The notes under the pieces: model-generated
What the model was told of the DNA's origin: nothing
Databases searched by the model: none
The model's input: the letters and a program-made list of their open reading frames with translations, nothing else
Part shown: one piece after another, positions 30,818 through 42,837 of the stretch
Layout of the letters: every line of letters begins with the position of its first letter
Numbering within the stretch: the first letter of the stretch is position 1
NCBI RefSeq assembly: GCF_024508295.1
Contig: NZ_CP101990.1
Span: 1,798,001 to 1,862,000 of the forward strand
Origin: Aeromicrobium duanguangcaii
GTDB taxonomy: Bacteria > Actinomycetota > Actinomycetes > Propionibacteriales > Nocardioidaceae
DNA length: 64,000 nucleotides
Direction: 5' to 3'
Made by a program: the position numbers and the translations under genes

Positions 30818-31909
30818 TCAGCTCGCCACGAGGACGGGGATACGACGTTCACGGCCGGTGATCGAGCCATGGAATCCGCGCAGCAGCAGCTCCACGGCGA
30901 AGGCGTCCGACGCGAACACGGCGAAGTCGTCGAGGGCCGCGACGACGACGTCGCCGAATCGCCCGCGCACCGCGGGGTCGAGCGGACCGAACCACTCCTG
31001 CGCTTCGTCGCGCAGGCGGACCTCGACGCGGTCGCCGAGCGCCTCGCGCCAGCGCGCCGCGACGGTCTCCTCGGCGCCCGAGCGGGTGTGCACGTGGCGG
31101 AAGCGCGCCTCGCCGGCCACCAGCACGACGTCGTCGCGCAGCTCGGGATGGTCGACCAGGTCGAACCGCCCGTCCATCGGGACGTCGACCATGCCGTGGT
31201 CGGCGGTCACGATCAGGACGGTGTCGGCGGGCAGGGCCGCCCGCAGGTCGGCGATGTCGCGGTCCACCTCGGCGAGCGCCTTGCGCCACTCGGGTGAGTC
31301 GACGCCGTGCCCGTGCCCGGTGTGGTCGACCGCCGACTCGTACGCGTAGACGACCGAGCGGTCACCCTGCTCGACCGCCTCGGCGATCGCCGTCAGGCGG
31401 TCCCAGGAGCGGTCGACGCCGACGAACGGCACCCCGCGCTGGCTGACCAGGGTCAGGCCGCTGCGCTCGAACCTGGAGTCGTTGACGACGGTGGCCGCGA
31501 CGCCCGCGTCGGCCAGCCGCTGCAGGACCGTGGGGTGGGGCTGCCACTGCTCGGGGTCGACGCGGTCGTCCCACTTCAGGGTGTTGAGGAATCGCTGCGT
31601 GCCGGGGATGCGGCACGTGTAGCCGGCCATCCCGTGCCGGCCGGGCAGCAGGCCCGTGCCGAGGGACGTCAGGCTGACCGACGTGGTGGACGGGATCCCC
31701 GCCAGCACGCCCTCGACGTTCGTCAGCGAGGACAGGAACGGAGCGAGCTCGGCGTGCTCACGCAGCAGGTCCAGGCCCAGTCCGTCGACGACCATGACCA
31801 CGTAGCGGTCGGCCTTCGGCAGGCCCAGGACGTCGGTGAAGCCGGCGACGCCCAGGGCAGCGCCGACCGACGTCATGATCTCGTGGATCCCGGCGCGGGC
31901 AGCGGTCAT
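30818..31909 (-). CDS. Alkaline phosphatase superfamily protein (nucleotide pyrophosphatase/phosphodiesterase type)
   Basis: 363 residues of the NPP-like branch. Metal-site motifs are VVMVVDGLGLDLL (about residue 37, first Asp), PSTTSVSLTSLGTG (about 73-86, nucleophile Ser or Thr), DHTGHGHG near residue 198 and TADHGMVD near residue 241. There is no signal peptide, so it is cytoplasmic and not a classic secreted phosphatase. ATG 31909 overlaps the stop of the DUF5998 gene (ATGA). Substrate unknown; actinobacterial homologues are annotated only as alkaline phosphatase family. Confidence 0.87.
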   Translation of the reverse strand: MTAARAGIHEIMTSVGAALGVAGFTDVLGLPKADRYVVMVVDGLGLDLLREHAELAPFLSSLTNVEGVLAGIPSTTSVSLTSLGTGLLPGRHGMAGYTCRIPGTQRFLNTLKWDDRVDPEQWQPHPTVLQRLADAGVAATVVNDSRFERSGLTLVSQRGVPFVGVDRSWDRLTAIAEAVEQGDRSVVYAYESAVDHTGHGHGVDSPEWRKALAEVDRDIADLRAALPADTVLIVTADHGMVDVPMDGRFDLVDHPELRDDVVLVAGEARFRHVHTRSGAEETVAARWREALGDRVEVRLRDEAQEWFGPLDPAVRGRFGDVVVAALDDFAVFASDAFAVELLLRGFHGSITGRERRIPVLVAS

Positions 31910-32481
31910 CGGGCGGCGGTGACGGTCGTCGCGGCCGTCAGGGTCCGGGCGAACTCGAGCAGGCCCACGACGGCGGCGCCACCCTCGGCCGCGGCGCTGA
32001 GCCGCAACGAGAAGTCGTCGCCGGTCAGCGTTCCGGCGTACCCGTGGTCGGCGTCGCACTCGGGGTCGTCACAGCGTGCCGGCTCGAGCTCGACGCGCGA
32101 GACCGCGCCCCACGAGACCGTCAGCAGGGCCTCCTCGAGCTGCTGGGTCTGCGTCGAGACCATCCGGGTGACGACGACACCGGCCACGCGCGACAGCGGG
32201 ACGGCCTCGACCGAGGTCGAGGTGTACGGCTTGGGCAGCAGGGTGTCGCCGGGGTGCTCGTCGGTGTGGGTGAGCAGCAGACGGGACGGCGTGAGGACCA
32301 GCACCGACATGTGCCGGCGGATCTCCTCGCGGTCGAAGGTGGGCTCGTGGTGCACGACGAAGGACTCCACCGGCTCACCGGCCAGGGCGTCCTCGAGGGC
32401 GCCGGAGATGATCTCGGGGTAGTAACCGCTGCGCGAGATGGACTCGTACAGGTCCTTCGTCCGGTCCTTGGTCTGGGTCAC
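31906..32481 (-). CDS. DUF5998 family protein
   Basis: 191-residue soluble protein, matching the actinobacterial DUF5998 family: YESISRSGYYPEIISGALEDALAG at the start, then SFVVHHEPTFDREEIRRHMSVLVLTP and a beta-rich core with GAVSRVELEPARCDDPECDADHGY. The Cys-rich CDDPECDADH segment could bind a metal. Function unknown. GTG 32481 overlaps the stop of the GNAT/ACS gene (GTGA), and its own stop overlaps the phosphodiesterase start (ATGA), so three proteins are co-translated. Confidence 0.8.
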   Translation of the reverse strand: MTQTKDRTKDLYESISRSGYYPEIISGALEDALAGEPVESFVVHHEPTFDREEIRRHMSVLVLTPSRLLLTHTDEHPGDTLLPKPYTSTSVEAVPLSRVAGVVVTRMVSTQTQQLEEALLTVSWGAVSRVELEPARCDDPECDADHGYAGTLTGDDFSLRLSAAAEGGAAVVGLLEFARTLTAATTVTAAR

Positions 32482-35198
32482 CGACCCAGCGTATCCGCCG
32501 CGGCATCGGGCTGGCTCAGCCGCCGGACGAACCAGTCGCCGCGGCTGTCGGACGACGGGATGACCTTCGCGCGAGCGCTCAGGGCGGTGTAGCCGTCGGG
32601 GTTGACCAGCACCGGCTCCAGATCGAGGGAGACGACCTCGGGCAGGTCGTCCTTGAGTGCCGCCAGGCGCAGGACGATGTCCTCGAGCGCACCCACGTCG
32701 ACCTGCTCGCTGCCCTGGTAGCCGAACAGCAGCGGCGCGGCCCGGATCCCGCTGATCATCGAGCGCGCGTCGACATCGGTCAGCGGCGGGATGCCGTAGC
32801 TGCGGTCCTCCAGCAGCTCGCTGGGGGCGCCGGCGATGCCGAACGAGACGAGCGGGCCGAAGAGACGGTCCTCGGTGGCCCGGAAGGCCACCTGCACGCC
32901 GTCGGGCGCCGAGCGCTGGACGAAGAAGGTCGTGTCGGCACGCATGCCGCTCCACGTGGTCATCTCGTCCCACGCGATCGCCATGTCGTCGGCGTCGTGG
33001 ATCCCCCGCCAGACGTGCGCGAGGTCGGGCCGGGCGCGCAGGTGCTCGCTGCCGGCCTTCAGGACGACGTCCCAGCCCAGCTGCTCGCCGGCCGCGATCG
33101 CCTCCTCCTTGCTGTGGACGTTGGTCCAGGTCCACAGGTCGATCCCGTAGCAGGACAGCAGGTAGTGCACCTGCTCCGTCGAGAGCACGGCGCCGCGCGG
33201 GGCGATCGTGAGCACGTCGCGGATGAGCGCCTTCGCATCGCCGGAGCGGTGCTCGGCGGCGACGTGGTACTCGCCGTGGTCGCGAGCCGCCCACTCGGCG
33301 TAGTTGACCGCGCGGGCGAGCGCCTTGACGGCCGCCTCGGGGGCCGCGTAGGAGGGCACGGAGCCGCGTCCGGCGGAGCCGCCCTCGAGGTCGGGGACGC
33401 GCAGCAGCACCGGGATGCCCTTGCTGGCCAGGAAGGTCGAGACGATCGGCTTGTCGGACTGCTCGCCGATCGCGGCCAGGACGTTGGCGACCGCGTCGCT
33501 GTCGGTGGTGATCGGCGGCGTGTAGACCGCGACCAGGGCGTCGACGTCCGGTCGGGCCAGGGCCGCCTCGATCGCGACCTCGAACTCCTCGGCACCGGCG
33601 TTGGCGCCCAGCGGGATCGGGGGCGCGACCTGCAGGCCCTGGGACTTCGCGGCATCGGTGACGATCAGCGCCACGGCGTCGGAGTTGCCGACGACGGCGA
33701 TGCGGTTGCCGCGCGGCAGCGGCTGGTGGGCCAGCAGCTGGGCGACGTCGAACATCTCGTCGAGGTTGTCGACCTGGATCACGCCGGCCTGGCGGAACAT
33801 CGCGTCGACGGCCTGCTGCGGCGCCGAGCTGCGGCGCACGGCGTGTCCGACGGGAACACCCTGGGTGGAGCGGCCCGACTTCACGGCCACGACCGGCTTG
33901 ACCTCCGAGACCCGCCGCGCGAGCCGCGAGAACTTGCGCGGGTTGCCGATGGACTCCAGGTACAGCAGCACCACGTCGGTGCTGTCGTCCTGGTGCCAGT
34001 ACTGCAGCAGGTCGTTGCCGGACACGTCGGCACGGTTGCCCGCGGAGACGAACGTCGACAGGCCCAGGCCGCGGGCGGCGACGGTCTCGAGGATCGCCGA
34101 GCCGAGGGCGCCGGACTGGCAGAAGAACCCCGCGCGTCCGGGCGGCGGCATGGTGGCCGACAGCGAGGCGTTGAGCTGCACGTCGGCGGCGGTGTTGATG
34201 ATGCCGAGGCAGTTCGGCCCGATCAGGCGCAGGCCGTGGGTGCGGCACAGGTGCAGCAGCTCCTGCTGGCGCGCGCGGCCCTCGGGGCCCTCCTCGGCGA
34301 AGCCCGCCGAGATCACGACGAGTCCGTGCACGCCCTTGGCGGCGCAGTCCAGGACGACGTCGTTGACGTGCTCGGCCGGCACCGCGACGATCGCGATCTC
34401 GACCTCGCCGGGGATGTCCCGGACGGTCGGGTAGGCGGTCAGGCCCGAGACGGCCTCGGCCTGGGAGTTGACGGCGTAGACCGTGCCGCCGTAGTCGCCC
34501 AGCACGAGGTTGCGCACCATCGCCTGGCCGATCGATCCCTGGCGGCGGCTGGCGCCGACGACCGCGACGCTGCGCGCTCCGAAGATGCGGGCGATGGACG
34601 CCGCCTCGGCGCGCTGCTCGCGCGAGCGCATGACGCCCAGCGCCGAGTCGGTCGGGTTGATCTCGAAGGTGAGGCGCTGGACGCCGTCCTCGAGGGTGCC
34701 GCTGATCGTGTAGCCCATCTCGCGGAAGACCTGGAGCATCCGGACGTTCTCGGGCAGCACCTCGGCGGTGAACTCGGTGAAGCCGCGCTCGCGACCGGCC
34801 TGCGCCAGGTGCTCGAGCAGCAGCTGACCGATGCCGCGGCCCTGGTGGGCGTCCTCGACGAGGAAGGCGACCTCGGCCTCGTCCTCAGAGACCGCGTCGT
34901 ACCGGCCGACGGCGATGATGTCGTCGTGCTGGGTCACCACGAAGGCGACCCGCTGGTGGTGGTCGACGGTGGTGAAACGCGCGATGTCGCGATCCGAGAG
35001 ACGCGGATACGGCGCGAAGAACCGGAAGTACTTCGACTCGGCCGAGACCCGGTCGTAGAAGGCCACGAACCGGGGAGCATCCTCCGGCACGATCGGGCGG
35101 ATCTGCGCGACGCGGCCGTCCTTGAGCAGGACATCGGCCTCCCACGCGGGGACGGGATGGGGCACGACGGCCGTCTCCACTGGTTCGGTGCCACTCAC
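32478..35198 (-). CDS. Bifunctional GNAT acetyltransferase / NDP-forming acyl-CoA synthetase (Pat-like)
   Basis: 906 residues. The N-terminal GNAT domain (about 25-185) has the acetyl-CoA loop VEDAHQGRGIGQLLLEHL. The C-terminal part is an ADP-forming acetyl-CoA synthetase: CoA-binding SVAVVGASRRQGSIG (about 210), GPNCLGIIN and FFCQSGALGSAI in the ligase domain, and an ATP-grasp domain in the last 230 residues. Actinobacterial fusions of this kind act as protein lysine acetyltransferases that modify acyl-CoA synthetases; the ligase half is often a sensor. GTG 35198 follows a TAGGTT hexamer (35206-35211) by 7 nt. Divergent from parC; first gene of an operon with DUF5998, phosphodiesterase and tdk. 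Confidence 0.9.
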   Translation of the reverse strand: MSGTEPVETAVVPHPVPAWEADVLLKDGRVAQIRPIVPEDAPRFVAFYDRVSAESKYFRFFAPYPRLSDRDIARFTTVDHHQRVAFVVTQHDDIIAVGRYDAVSEDEAEVAFLVEDAHQGRGIGQLLLEHLAQAGRERGFTEFTAEVLPENVRMLQVFREMGYTISGTLEDGVQRLTFEINPTDSALGVMRSREQRAEAASIARIFGARSVAVVGASRRQGSIGQAMVRNLVLGDYGGTVYAVNSQAEAVSGLTAYPTVRDIPGEVEIAIVAVPAEHVNDVVLDCAAKGVHGLVVISAGFAEEGPEGRARQQELLHLCRTHGLRLIGPNCLGIINTAADVQLNASLSATMPPPGRAGFFCQSGALGSAILETVAARGLGLSTFVSAGNRADVSGNDLLQYWHQDDSTDVVLLYLESIGNPRKFSRLARRVSEVKPVVAVKSGRSTQGVPVGHAVRRSSAPQQAVDAMFRQAGVIQVDNLDEMFDVAQLLAHQPLPRGNRIAVVGNSDAVALIVTDAAKSQGLQVAPPIPLGANAGAEEFEVAIEAALARPDVDALVAVYTPPITTDSDAVANVLAAIGEQSDKPIVSTFLASKGIPVLLRVPDLEGGSAGRGSVPSYAAPEAAVKALARAVNYAEWAARDHGEYHVAAEHRSGDAKALIRDVLTIAPRGAVLSTEQVHYLLSCYGIDLWTWTNVHSKEEAIAAGEQLGWDVVLKAGSEHLRARPDLAHVWRGIHDADDMAIAWDEMTTWSGMRADTTFFVQRSAPDGVQVAFRATEDRLFGPLVSFGIAGAPSELLEDRSYGIPPLTDVDARSMISGIRAAPLLFGYQGSEQVDVGALEDIVLRLAALKDDLPEVVSLDLEPVLVNPDGYTALSARAKVIPSSDSRGDWFVRRLSQPDAAADTLGR

Positions 35199-35268
35199 GA
35201 GCACAAACCTACCGCGCAGGCGGCGGGTCGGTGGCGACCCTGCGACGCGGCGCGGGAGAATGGCCCCC
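35199..35268. promoter_or_regulatory. Divergent promoter region, GNAT/ACS gene and parC
   Basis: Minus strand: TAGGTT at 35206-35211, 7 nt before GTG 35198. Plus strand: GAGAAT at 35256-35261, 7 nt before GTG 35269; the same stretch contains GGGAG, which could instead act as a ribosome-binding site. Both fit leaderless starts. Nothing else was recognised in the 70 bp. Confidence 0.5.
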
Positions 35269-37737
<2,469 letters not shown>

Positions 37738-37742
37738 CCAGC

Positions 37743-38429
37743 GTGTTCTCTCGACTGCTGACCGCCACGCTGCTGAGCAGCACCCTGCTGCTGACCGCTT
37801 GCACCGGTGACGACGCCGACTCCGGCGACGCCGCCGAGCGCCTCGACACGGCCGCGCAGGCCCTCACCGAAGCGGAGTCCCTGGACATCTCGCTGGCCAC
37901 GTCGTCGCTGCCCGACGGCGTGCGCGGACTGCTGTCCGCGAAGGGCGTGGGCGACCACTCCCCCGCCTTCAGCGGCAACGTCAAGATCGTGGCCGGCGGC
38001 GCCACGATCGCCGCCGAGGTCATCGCGGTCGACGACAAGGTCTACGCCAAGACCGGCTTCTCGCCGGTGTGGGCGCCGCTCGATCCGAAGAGCCTGGGCG
38101 CGCCCGACCCCGCCGACCTGCTCGGCTCCGACGCCGATTCCGGCCTGGCGGGCCTGCTGAAGGTCACCACCGACGTCGAGACCGGCGACAAGTCCCGCGA
38201 CGGCGACACCGTGCTGACCGAGATCGAGGGCGACATCCCCGGCGACCGGATCGCCGCCCTGATCCCGACGGCCGACCAGAACGAGAGCTTCGACGTCGTC
38301 TACCGACTCACCGACGACGACGAGCTGCACGACGCCAAGATCACCGGCCCGTTCTACGGGGACGAGGACGTCACCTACACCGTGGAGCTGCAGCCGCGCG
38401 ACGAGCCCGCCGACATCACCGCCCCCTGA
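37743..38429 (+). CDS. LppX/LprAFG family lipoprotein, LprG-like
   Basis: 228-residue lipoprotein with a signal peptide and lipobox LLTAC (Cys20). The mature part has the LppX_LprAFG pattern: AAQALTEAESLDISLATSSLPDGV, GNVKIVAGGATIAAEVIAVDDKVYAKTGF and repeated beta strands forming a lipid-binding cleft. In mycobacteria LprG carries triacylated glycolipids or triglycerides to the cell surface with the MFS pump Rv1410c (P55), and here too the next gene is a 14-TM MFS protein 4 bp downstream. GTG 37743 is 7 nt after CAGACT (37730-37735), which overlaps the parC stop. Confidence 0.88.
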   Translation: MFSRLLTATLLSSTLLLTACTGDDADSGDAAERLDTAAQALTEAESLDISLATSSLPDGVRGLLSAKGVGDHSPAFSGNVKIVAGGATIAAEVIAVDDKVYAKTGFSPVWAPLDPKSLGAPDPADLLGSDADSGLAGLLKVTTDVETGDKSRDGDTVLTEIEGDIPGDRIAALIPTADQNESFDVVYRLTDDDELHDAKITGPFYGDEDVTYTVELQPRDEPADITAP

Positions 38430-38433
38430 TCCC

Positions 38434-40149
38434 GTGCCGATGAAGGAGCTCGCGTCGCGCGGGTTGCTGGCGCTCGCGGCGGTGGCGATCGGCTTCGCCG
38501 CCGCCGACACGTACGTCGTCGTGCTGGCCCTGCCGGACATGATGACGGCCGCCGGCCTCACGGTCGCCGAGCTGCAGCGCGCCGCGCCCATCATCTCGGG
38601 CTTCCTGCTGGGGTACGTCGCCGTGCTCCCGCTGATCGGACGGGTCTCGGACCTGCGCGGACGCGTCCCGGTGCTGACCGGCTGCCTCGTGGTCTTCGCC
38701 ATCGGATCGGTCATCACGGCCGCCGGGTACGACCTTCCCACCATCGTGCTGGGCCGATTGATCCAGGGCATCGGCGGTGGCGGGCTGATCCCGCCCACGC
38801 TGGCCCTGATCGCCGACACCTGGCCGGCCGAGCGCCGCGGGATGCCGCTGGGCATCATCGGCGCCGTCCAGGAGCTGGGCAGCGTCGTCGGCCCGCTCTG
38901 GGGCGCCGCGATCCTCGCCTTCGGCACGTGGCACGACATCTTCTGGCTCAACGCCGCCGTCGGGCTGGCCATCGCCGCGGCGATGCTGCGTCACCGGCCG
39001 GCGGAGCGCACGCGCCGGGGGTTCGACCTCTGGGGGCTGATCCTGGTCGGGATCGCGTCGGCCTGTCTGCTGCTGGTGATGATGGAACCGGAGTCGCTCA
39101 CCACCGGCGTGACCAGCGGCCTGGCGTTCCTGCCGGTCACCGGCGACTCGCGCTGGCTCACTCCCCTGGCGCTCGCCGGCTACGCGTTCCTGGTCGCCTT
39201 CGTCGTGCGTCAGGCCACCGCGGCCCGCCCGCTGCTCGCCTGGCGTGGCTGGGGCGAGATCGCGCGCGAGACCGACCTGTGGGGCGCCGCGGCACTGACG
39301 GTGGCGCTCGGCGCCGTCATCGTGACCTTCGCGAGTGCCGAGCCCGAGCAGGCCGTGCTGGCCGACGACGCCGTCGTGCTGCTGCCGATCGCCGCACTCG
39401 CCCTGGCCGCGTTCGTGTGGCGCGGCCGGCGCGCCGCGAACCCGCTGATCCCGCGCGGCTCCCTCACGGCGACGCCCGCGTGGGGGTCGATCGCCGTCTC
39501 GTTCTTCGTCGGCGCCGCCCTGATCGCCGCCCTGGTCGACATCCCGTTCTTCGCCCGCCTCACGATCGCCCCGGACGATCAGCTCGAAGCCGCATTGGTG
39601 CTCGTGCGGTTCCTGGTCGCCCTGCCCGTCGGCGCCGTGCTGGGCGGGTGGCTGTTGCGCCACGTGCCCGCCGGTCCCCTGACCGCCGCCGCCCTCACCC
39701 TGTCGGGCGCCTGCTTCCTGGTGATGGGCTCGTGGGACGCGCAGTCGCTGGAGTCCTTCTCGTCCACCGTCGTGCTGGCCGCGTGTGGCTTCGGCTTCGG
39801 CCTGGCGCTCGCGCCGGTGAACGCCGCACTGCTCGAGCACACGGCTGCCGAGGTGCACGGACTGGCCAGCGCTCTGCTCGTCGTCGCTCGCATGGTCGGG
39901 ATGCTGATCGGCATCTCGGCACTGACCACCATCGGGCTGCGCGCCTTCCGCGGCGCGGTCGCGAAGATCCCCTCGGTCGAGAGCCTGTGCGACGGTGAGT
40001 CGACCGCGTGCGGGGCCTACACCAGCGCGATGCGCGACGCCGGGATCGCGCAATTGCAGGCGGTCTTCACCGGCGCGGCCGTCGCCGCCTTCATCGCCGC
40101 GGCCCTCGCCCTGCTGTTGCTGCGTCGTCGCGATATTTTTTCCTCATGA
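38434..40149 (+). CDS. MFS transporter, P55 (Rv1410c)-like
   Basis: 571 residues, 14 predicted transmembrane helices (DHA2/DHA3-like length). The loop 2-3 motif is LIGRVSDLRGRVPVL (about residue 66) and motif C-like GAVQELGSVVGPLWGA is near residue 147. The long extracytoplasmic loop near the C-terminus (about 505-535) contains two Cys (SLCDGESTACGAYTSAM) that could form a disulfide. Co-transcription with an LprG-like lipoprotein matches the mycobacterial lprG-p55 lipid-export operon. Start is GTG 38434 or ATG 38440. Its end overlaps the carbonic anhydrase start (ATGA). Confidence 0.88.
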   Translation: MPMKELASRGLLALAAVAIGFAAADTYVVVLALPDMMTAAGLTVAELQRAAPIISGFLLGYVAVLPLIGRVSDLRGRVPVLTGCLVVFAIGSVITAAGYDLPTIVLGRLIQGIGGGGLIPPTLALIADTWPAERRGMPLGIIGAVQELGSVVGPLWGAAILAFGTWHDIFWLNAAVGLAIAAAMLRHRPAERTRRGFDLWGLILVGIASACLLLVMMEPESLTTGVTSGLAFLPVTGDSRWLTPLALAGYAFLVAFVVRQATAARPLLAWRGWGEIARETDLWGAAALTVALGAVIVTFASAEPEQAVLADDAVVLLPIAALALAAFVWRGRRAANPLIPRGSLTATPAWGSIAVSFFVGAALIAALVDIPFFARLTIAPDDQLEAALVLVRFLVALPVGAVLGGWLLRHVPAGPLTAAALTLSGACFLVMGSWDAQSLESFSSTVVLAACGFGFGLALAPVNAALLEHTAAEVHGLASALLVVARMVGMLIGISALTTIGLRAFRGAVAKIPSVESLCDGESTACGAYTSAMRDAGIAQLQAVFTGAAVAAFIAAALALLLLRRRDIFSS

Positions 40150-40640
40150 CCAGCACTTTCGACGATCTTCTCGAGGCAAACCGGCGCTACGCCCAGACCC
40201 ATGAGGGAGGCTTCGACGGCATCGCCCAGGCCGGCGTCCTCATGGTGACCTGCATGGACTCGCGCATCGATCCCCTGGCGGTGATCGGGCTCAAGCCCGG
40301 CGACGCCAAGATCCTGCGCAACCCCGGCGGCCGCGTCACCGACCAGGTCCTCGTGGCGATCGTCCTGGGCGTCTCGTTGCTCAAGGTCGAGCGCGTGGTC
40401 GTCATGGAGCACACCCGCTGCGCGATGGCCTCCTCCACGGAGGCCGACGTCAAGGCCAAGATCGGCGAGAAGAGCGGCACCGACGCCTCCTGGATGACGA
40501 TCGGCGTCATCGAGGACCAGGAGTCCACGGTCCGCGCCGACGTCAACCGGGTGCGCAGCCACCCGCTCGTGCCCGACTCGGTCGAGGTCGGCGGCTTCAT
40601 CTACGACGTCGACACGGGCCTGATGACGCCCGTCGACTGA
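40146..40640 (+). CDS. Beta-class carbonic anhydrase
   Basis: 164-residue beta carbonic anhydrase hydrating CO2 to bicarbonate. Zinc ligands are Cys36 (VTCMDSR, with the catalytic Asp38-Arg40 pair), His89 and Cys92 (HTRCAM). It is shorter than plant-type enzymes and matches the small actinobacterial type related to Rv1284. ATG 40146 overlaps the P55-like stop (ATGA); the first residues of the long open frame upstream belong to the transporter. A 20-bp perfect hairpin ends the operon. Confidence 0.92.
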   Translation: MTSTFDDLLEANRRYAQTHEGGFDGIAQAGVLMVTCMDSRIDPLAVIGLKPGDAKILRNPGGRVTDQVLVAIVLGVSLLKVERVVVMEHTRCAMASSTEADVKAKIGEKSGTDASWMTIGVIEDQESTVRADVNRVRSHPLVPDSVEVGGFIYDVDTGLMTPVD

Positions 40641-40683
40641 TCGGGCCGTCCGCGACGCGTCGTGGACGTTCGACCCTGACCGC

Positions 40684-40726
40684 ACGACAGAGCCCCCGTA
40701 CGTCCGACGTACGGGGGCTCTGTCGT
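40684..40726. terminator. Strong bidirectional hairpin terminator
   Basis: Twenty perfectly paired bases (40684-40703 with 40707-40726) around a 3-nt CCG loop, between the convergent carbonic anhydrase and parE genes. It is the longest uninterrupted stem in the window. Confidence 0.9.
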
Positions 40727-40746
40727 GTCGCGGCGGACCTAGCCGG

Positions 40747-42837
40747 TCAGGCGTCGATCAGCTCGCTGTCGATCTCGTAGGCGCCCTGGATGATGAACTC
40801 CTTGCGCGGCGGCACCTCGTTGCCCATGAGCAGCTCGAAGACCTCGGCCGATGCCTCGGCGTCGTCGACGGTGAGGCGTCGCAGCGTGCGGTGGCGCGGG
40901 TCCATCGTGGTCTCGGCCAGCTGGTCGGCATCCATCTCGCCCAGGCCCTTGTAGCGCTGCGGCGCGTCCTTCCAACGGACGTTGCGCTTCTTCAGCTGGG
41001 CCAGCGTGCGCTGCAGCTCGGCGTCGGAGTACGTGTAGATGTACTTGTCCTGCCCCTTCTTGGGCGAGACGAGCTCGATGCGGTGCAGCGGCGGCACGGC
41101 GGTGTAGACGCGACCGGCCTCGACCATGGGGCGCATGTACCGGAAGAACAGCGTCGCCAGCAGGCAGCGGATGTGGGCGCCGTCGGAGTCGGCGTCGGCC
41201 ATGAAGATGATGCGTCCGTAGCGGGCGGCGTCGAGGTCGAATGTCCGTCCCGAGCCCGCGCCGACGACCTGGATGATCGACGAGCACTCGGCGTTCTTGA
41301 GCATGTCGCCGATGCTGGCCTTCTGGACGTTGAGGATCTTGCCCCGGATCGGCAGCAGCGCCTGGAACTCGGCGTCGCGCGCCGACTTCGCGGTACCGAG
41401 GGCCGAGTCGCCCTCCACGATGAACAGCTCGGAGCGCTCGATGTCCGTGCTGCGGCAGTCGGCGAGCTTCGCCGGCAGCGCGCTGGACTCGAGCGCGTTC
41501 TTGCGGCGCTGGGCGTCGCGCTGCTGACGAGCCGCCAGCCGCGTGCGAGACGCGCCGACGACCTTCTCCATGACCTGGCGGGCCTTGGCCTTCTGGGCCG
41601 TCTTGGTGGTCGTGAGGAAGGCGCTGAGCTCGCGCGTGACGATCTTGTTGACAATGCGGGTGACCGCCGGGGTGCCCAGCACCTCCTTCGTCTGCCCCTC
41701 GAACTGCGGCTCGGCGAGGTTGACGGTGACGACGGCGGTGATGCCCTCGAGCACGTCCTCCTTCGAGACGTCCGGATCGCCGTTCTTGAGCAGCCGGGTG
41801 TTGCGGAGCACCTCGTTGAAGGTCTTGGTGATGCCGCGCTCGAACCCGGAGACGTGCGTGCCGCCCTTGGGCGTGGCGATGATGTTGACGAACGACTTCA
41901 TCACCGTGTCGTAGTCCGTGCCCCACCGCAGGGCGATGTCGACGCCCAGGGTCCGCTCGACGTCCTGCGGGGTCATGTGACCCTTGGTGTCGAGCACCGG
42001 GACGGTCTCGACGAAGGTGTCCTCGCCCTGGATGCGCAGGACGTCGCACACCGGCGCGTCGGGTGCCAGGAAGTCGCAGAACTCCGAGATGCCGCCCTCG
42101 TGGAAGAACTCTTCCTCGCGCGGCTCCTCGCCCCGCTCGTCGCGGATGACGATGCGCAGCCCCGGAACGAGGAAGGAGGTCTGGCGGGCGCGGCCCACGA
42201 GATCCTCATAGGAGAACTTCGCGCCCTTGATGAAGATCTGGGGGTCGGCCCAGTAGCGCACGCGGGTACCGGTGCGCGACTTGGCGACCTTGCCGATCTT
42301 GCGCAACGTGTTGTCGGGGGTGAAGTCCGCGTCGGCGCCGTCACCGGCGAAGACGCCGGGCGTGCCGCGTCGGAACGACATGGCCCATGTGGCGCCGCCC
42401 TTGTCGACCTCGACGTCGAGTCGCTCGGACAGCGCGTTGACGACCGAGGCGCCGACGCCGTGCAGGCCGCCGGTGGCGTTGTAGGACCCGCCGCCGAACT
42501 TTCCGCCGGCGTGCAGCTTGGTGTAGACGACCTCGACGCCGGTCAGGCCGGTCTTGGGCTCGATGTCGACCGGGACGCCACGGCCGTCGTCACGGACCTC
42601 GACGGATCCGTCGGCGTACAGGATGACGCCGATGTGCGAGCCGTGGCCGCCGAGCGCCTCGTCGACGGAGTTGTCGATGATCTCCCACAGGCAGTGCATG
42701 AGCCCACGCGTGTCGGTCGAGCCGATGTACATGCCGGGCCGCTTGCGCACCGCTTCGAGTCCCTCGAGGACGAGCAGATTGCGTGCGTCGTAAGTCGAAA
42801 TGTCCTGTTCCTCCTGATCAGGTTCCCCACCTGCCAC
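40747..42837 (-). CDS. parE: DNA topoisomerase IV subunit B
   Basis: GyrB/ParE ATPase subunit. Seen: LEAVRKRPGMYIGSTD, the GHKL ATPase motif DNSVDEALGG, GGLHGVGASVVNALS, the TOPRIM EGDSALG and the metal motif DADSDGAH (DADVDGAH in most relatives). The C-terminus ends EIDSELIDA. Coordinates use the conventional GTG 42837 (696 residues). However, a perfect AGGAGG at 42815-42810 lies exactly 8 nt before an in-frame ATT at 42801, which would give ISTYDARNLL (fMet-STYDAR). A TACGGT hexamer at 42836-42841 overlaps the GTG, so transcripts from it would not contain that codon. The ATT start (684 residues) is therefore a serious candidate. Confidence 0.93.
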   Translation of the reverse strand: MAGGEPDQEEQDISTYDARNLLVLEGLEAVRKRPGMYIGSTDTRGLMHCLWEIIDNSVDEALGGHGSHIGVILYADGSVEVRDDGRGVPVDIEPKTGLTGVEVVYTKLHAGGKFGGGSYNATGGLHGVGASVVNALSERLDVEVDKGGATWAMSFRRGTPGVFAGDGADADFTPDNTLRKIGKVAKSRTGTRVRYWADPQIFIKGAKFSYEDLVGRARQTSFLVPGLRIVIRDERGEEPREEEFFHEGGISEFCDFLAPDAPVCDVLRIQGEDTFVETVPVLDTKGHMTPQDVERTLGVDIALRWGTDYDTVMKSFVNIIATPKGGTHVSGFERGITKTFNEVLRNTRLLKNGDPDVSKEDVLEGITAVVTVNLAEPQFEGQTKEVLGTPAVTRIVNKIVTRELSAFLTTTKTAQKAKARQVMEKVVGASRTRLAARQQRDAQRRKNALESSALPAKLADCRSTDIERSELFIVEGDSALGTAKSARDAEFQALLPIRGKILNVQKASIGDMLKNAECSSIIQVVGAGSGRTFDLDAARYGRIIFMADADSDGAHIRCLLATLFFRYMRPMVEAGRVYTAVPPLHRIELVSPKKGQDKYIYTYSDAELQRTLAQLKKRNVRWKDAPQRYKGLGEMDADQLAETTMDPRHRTLRRLTVDDAEASAEVFELLMGNEVPPRKEFIIQGAYEIDSELIDA

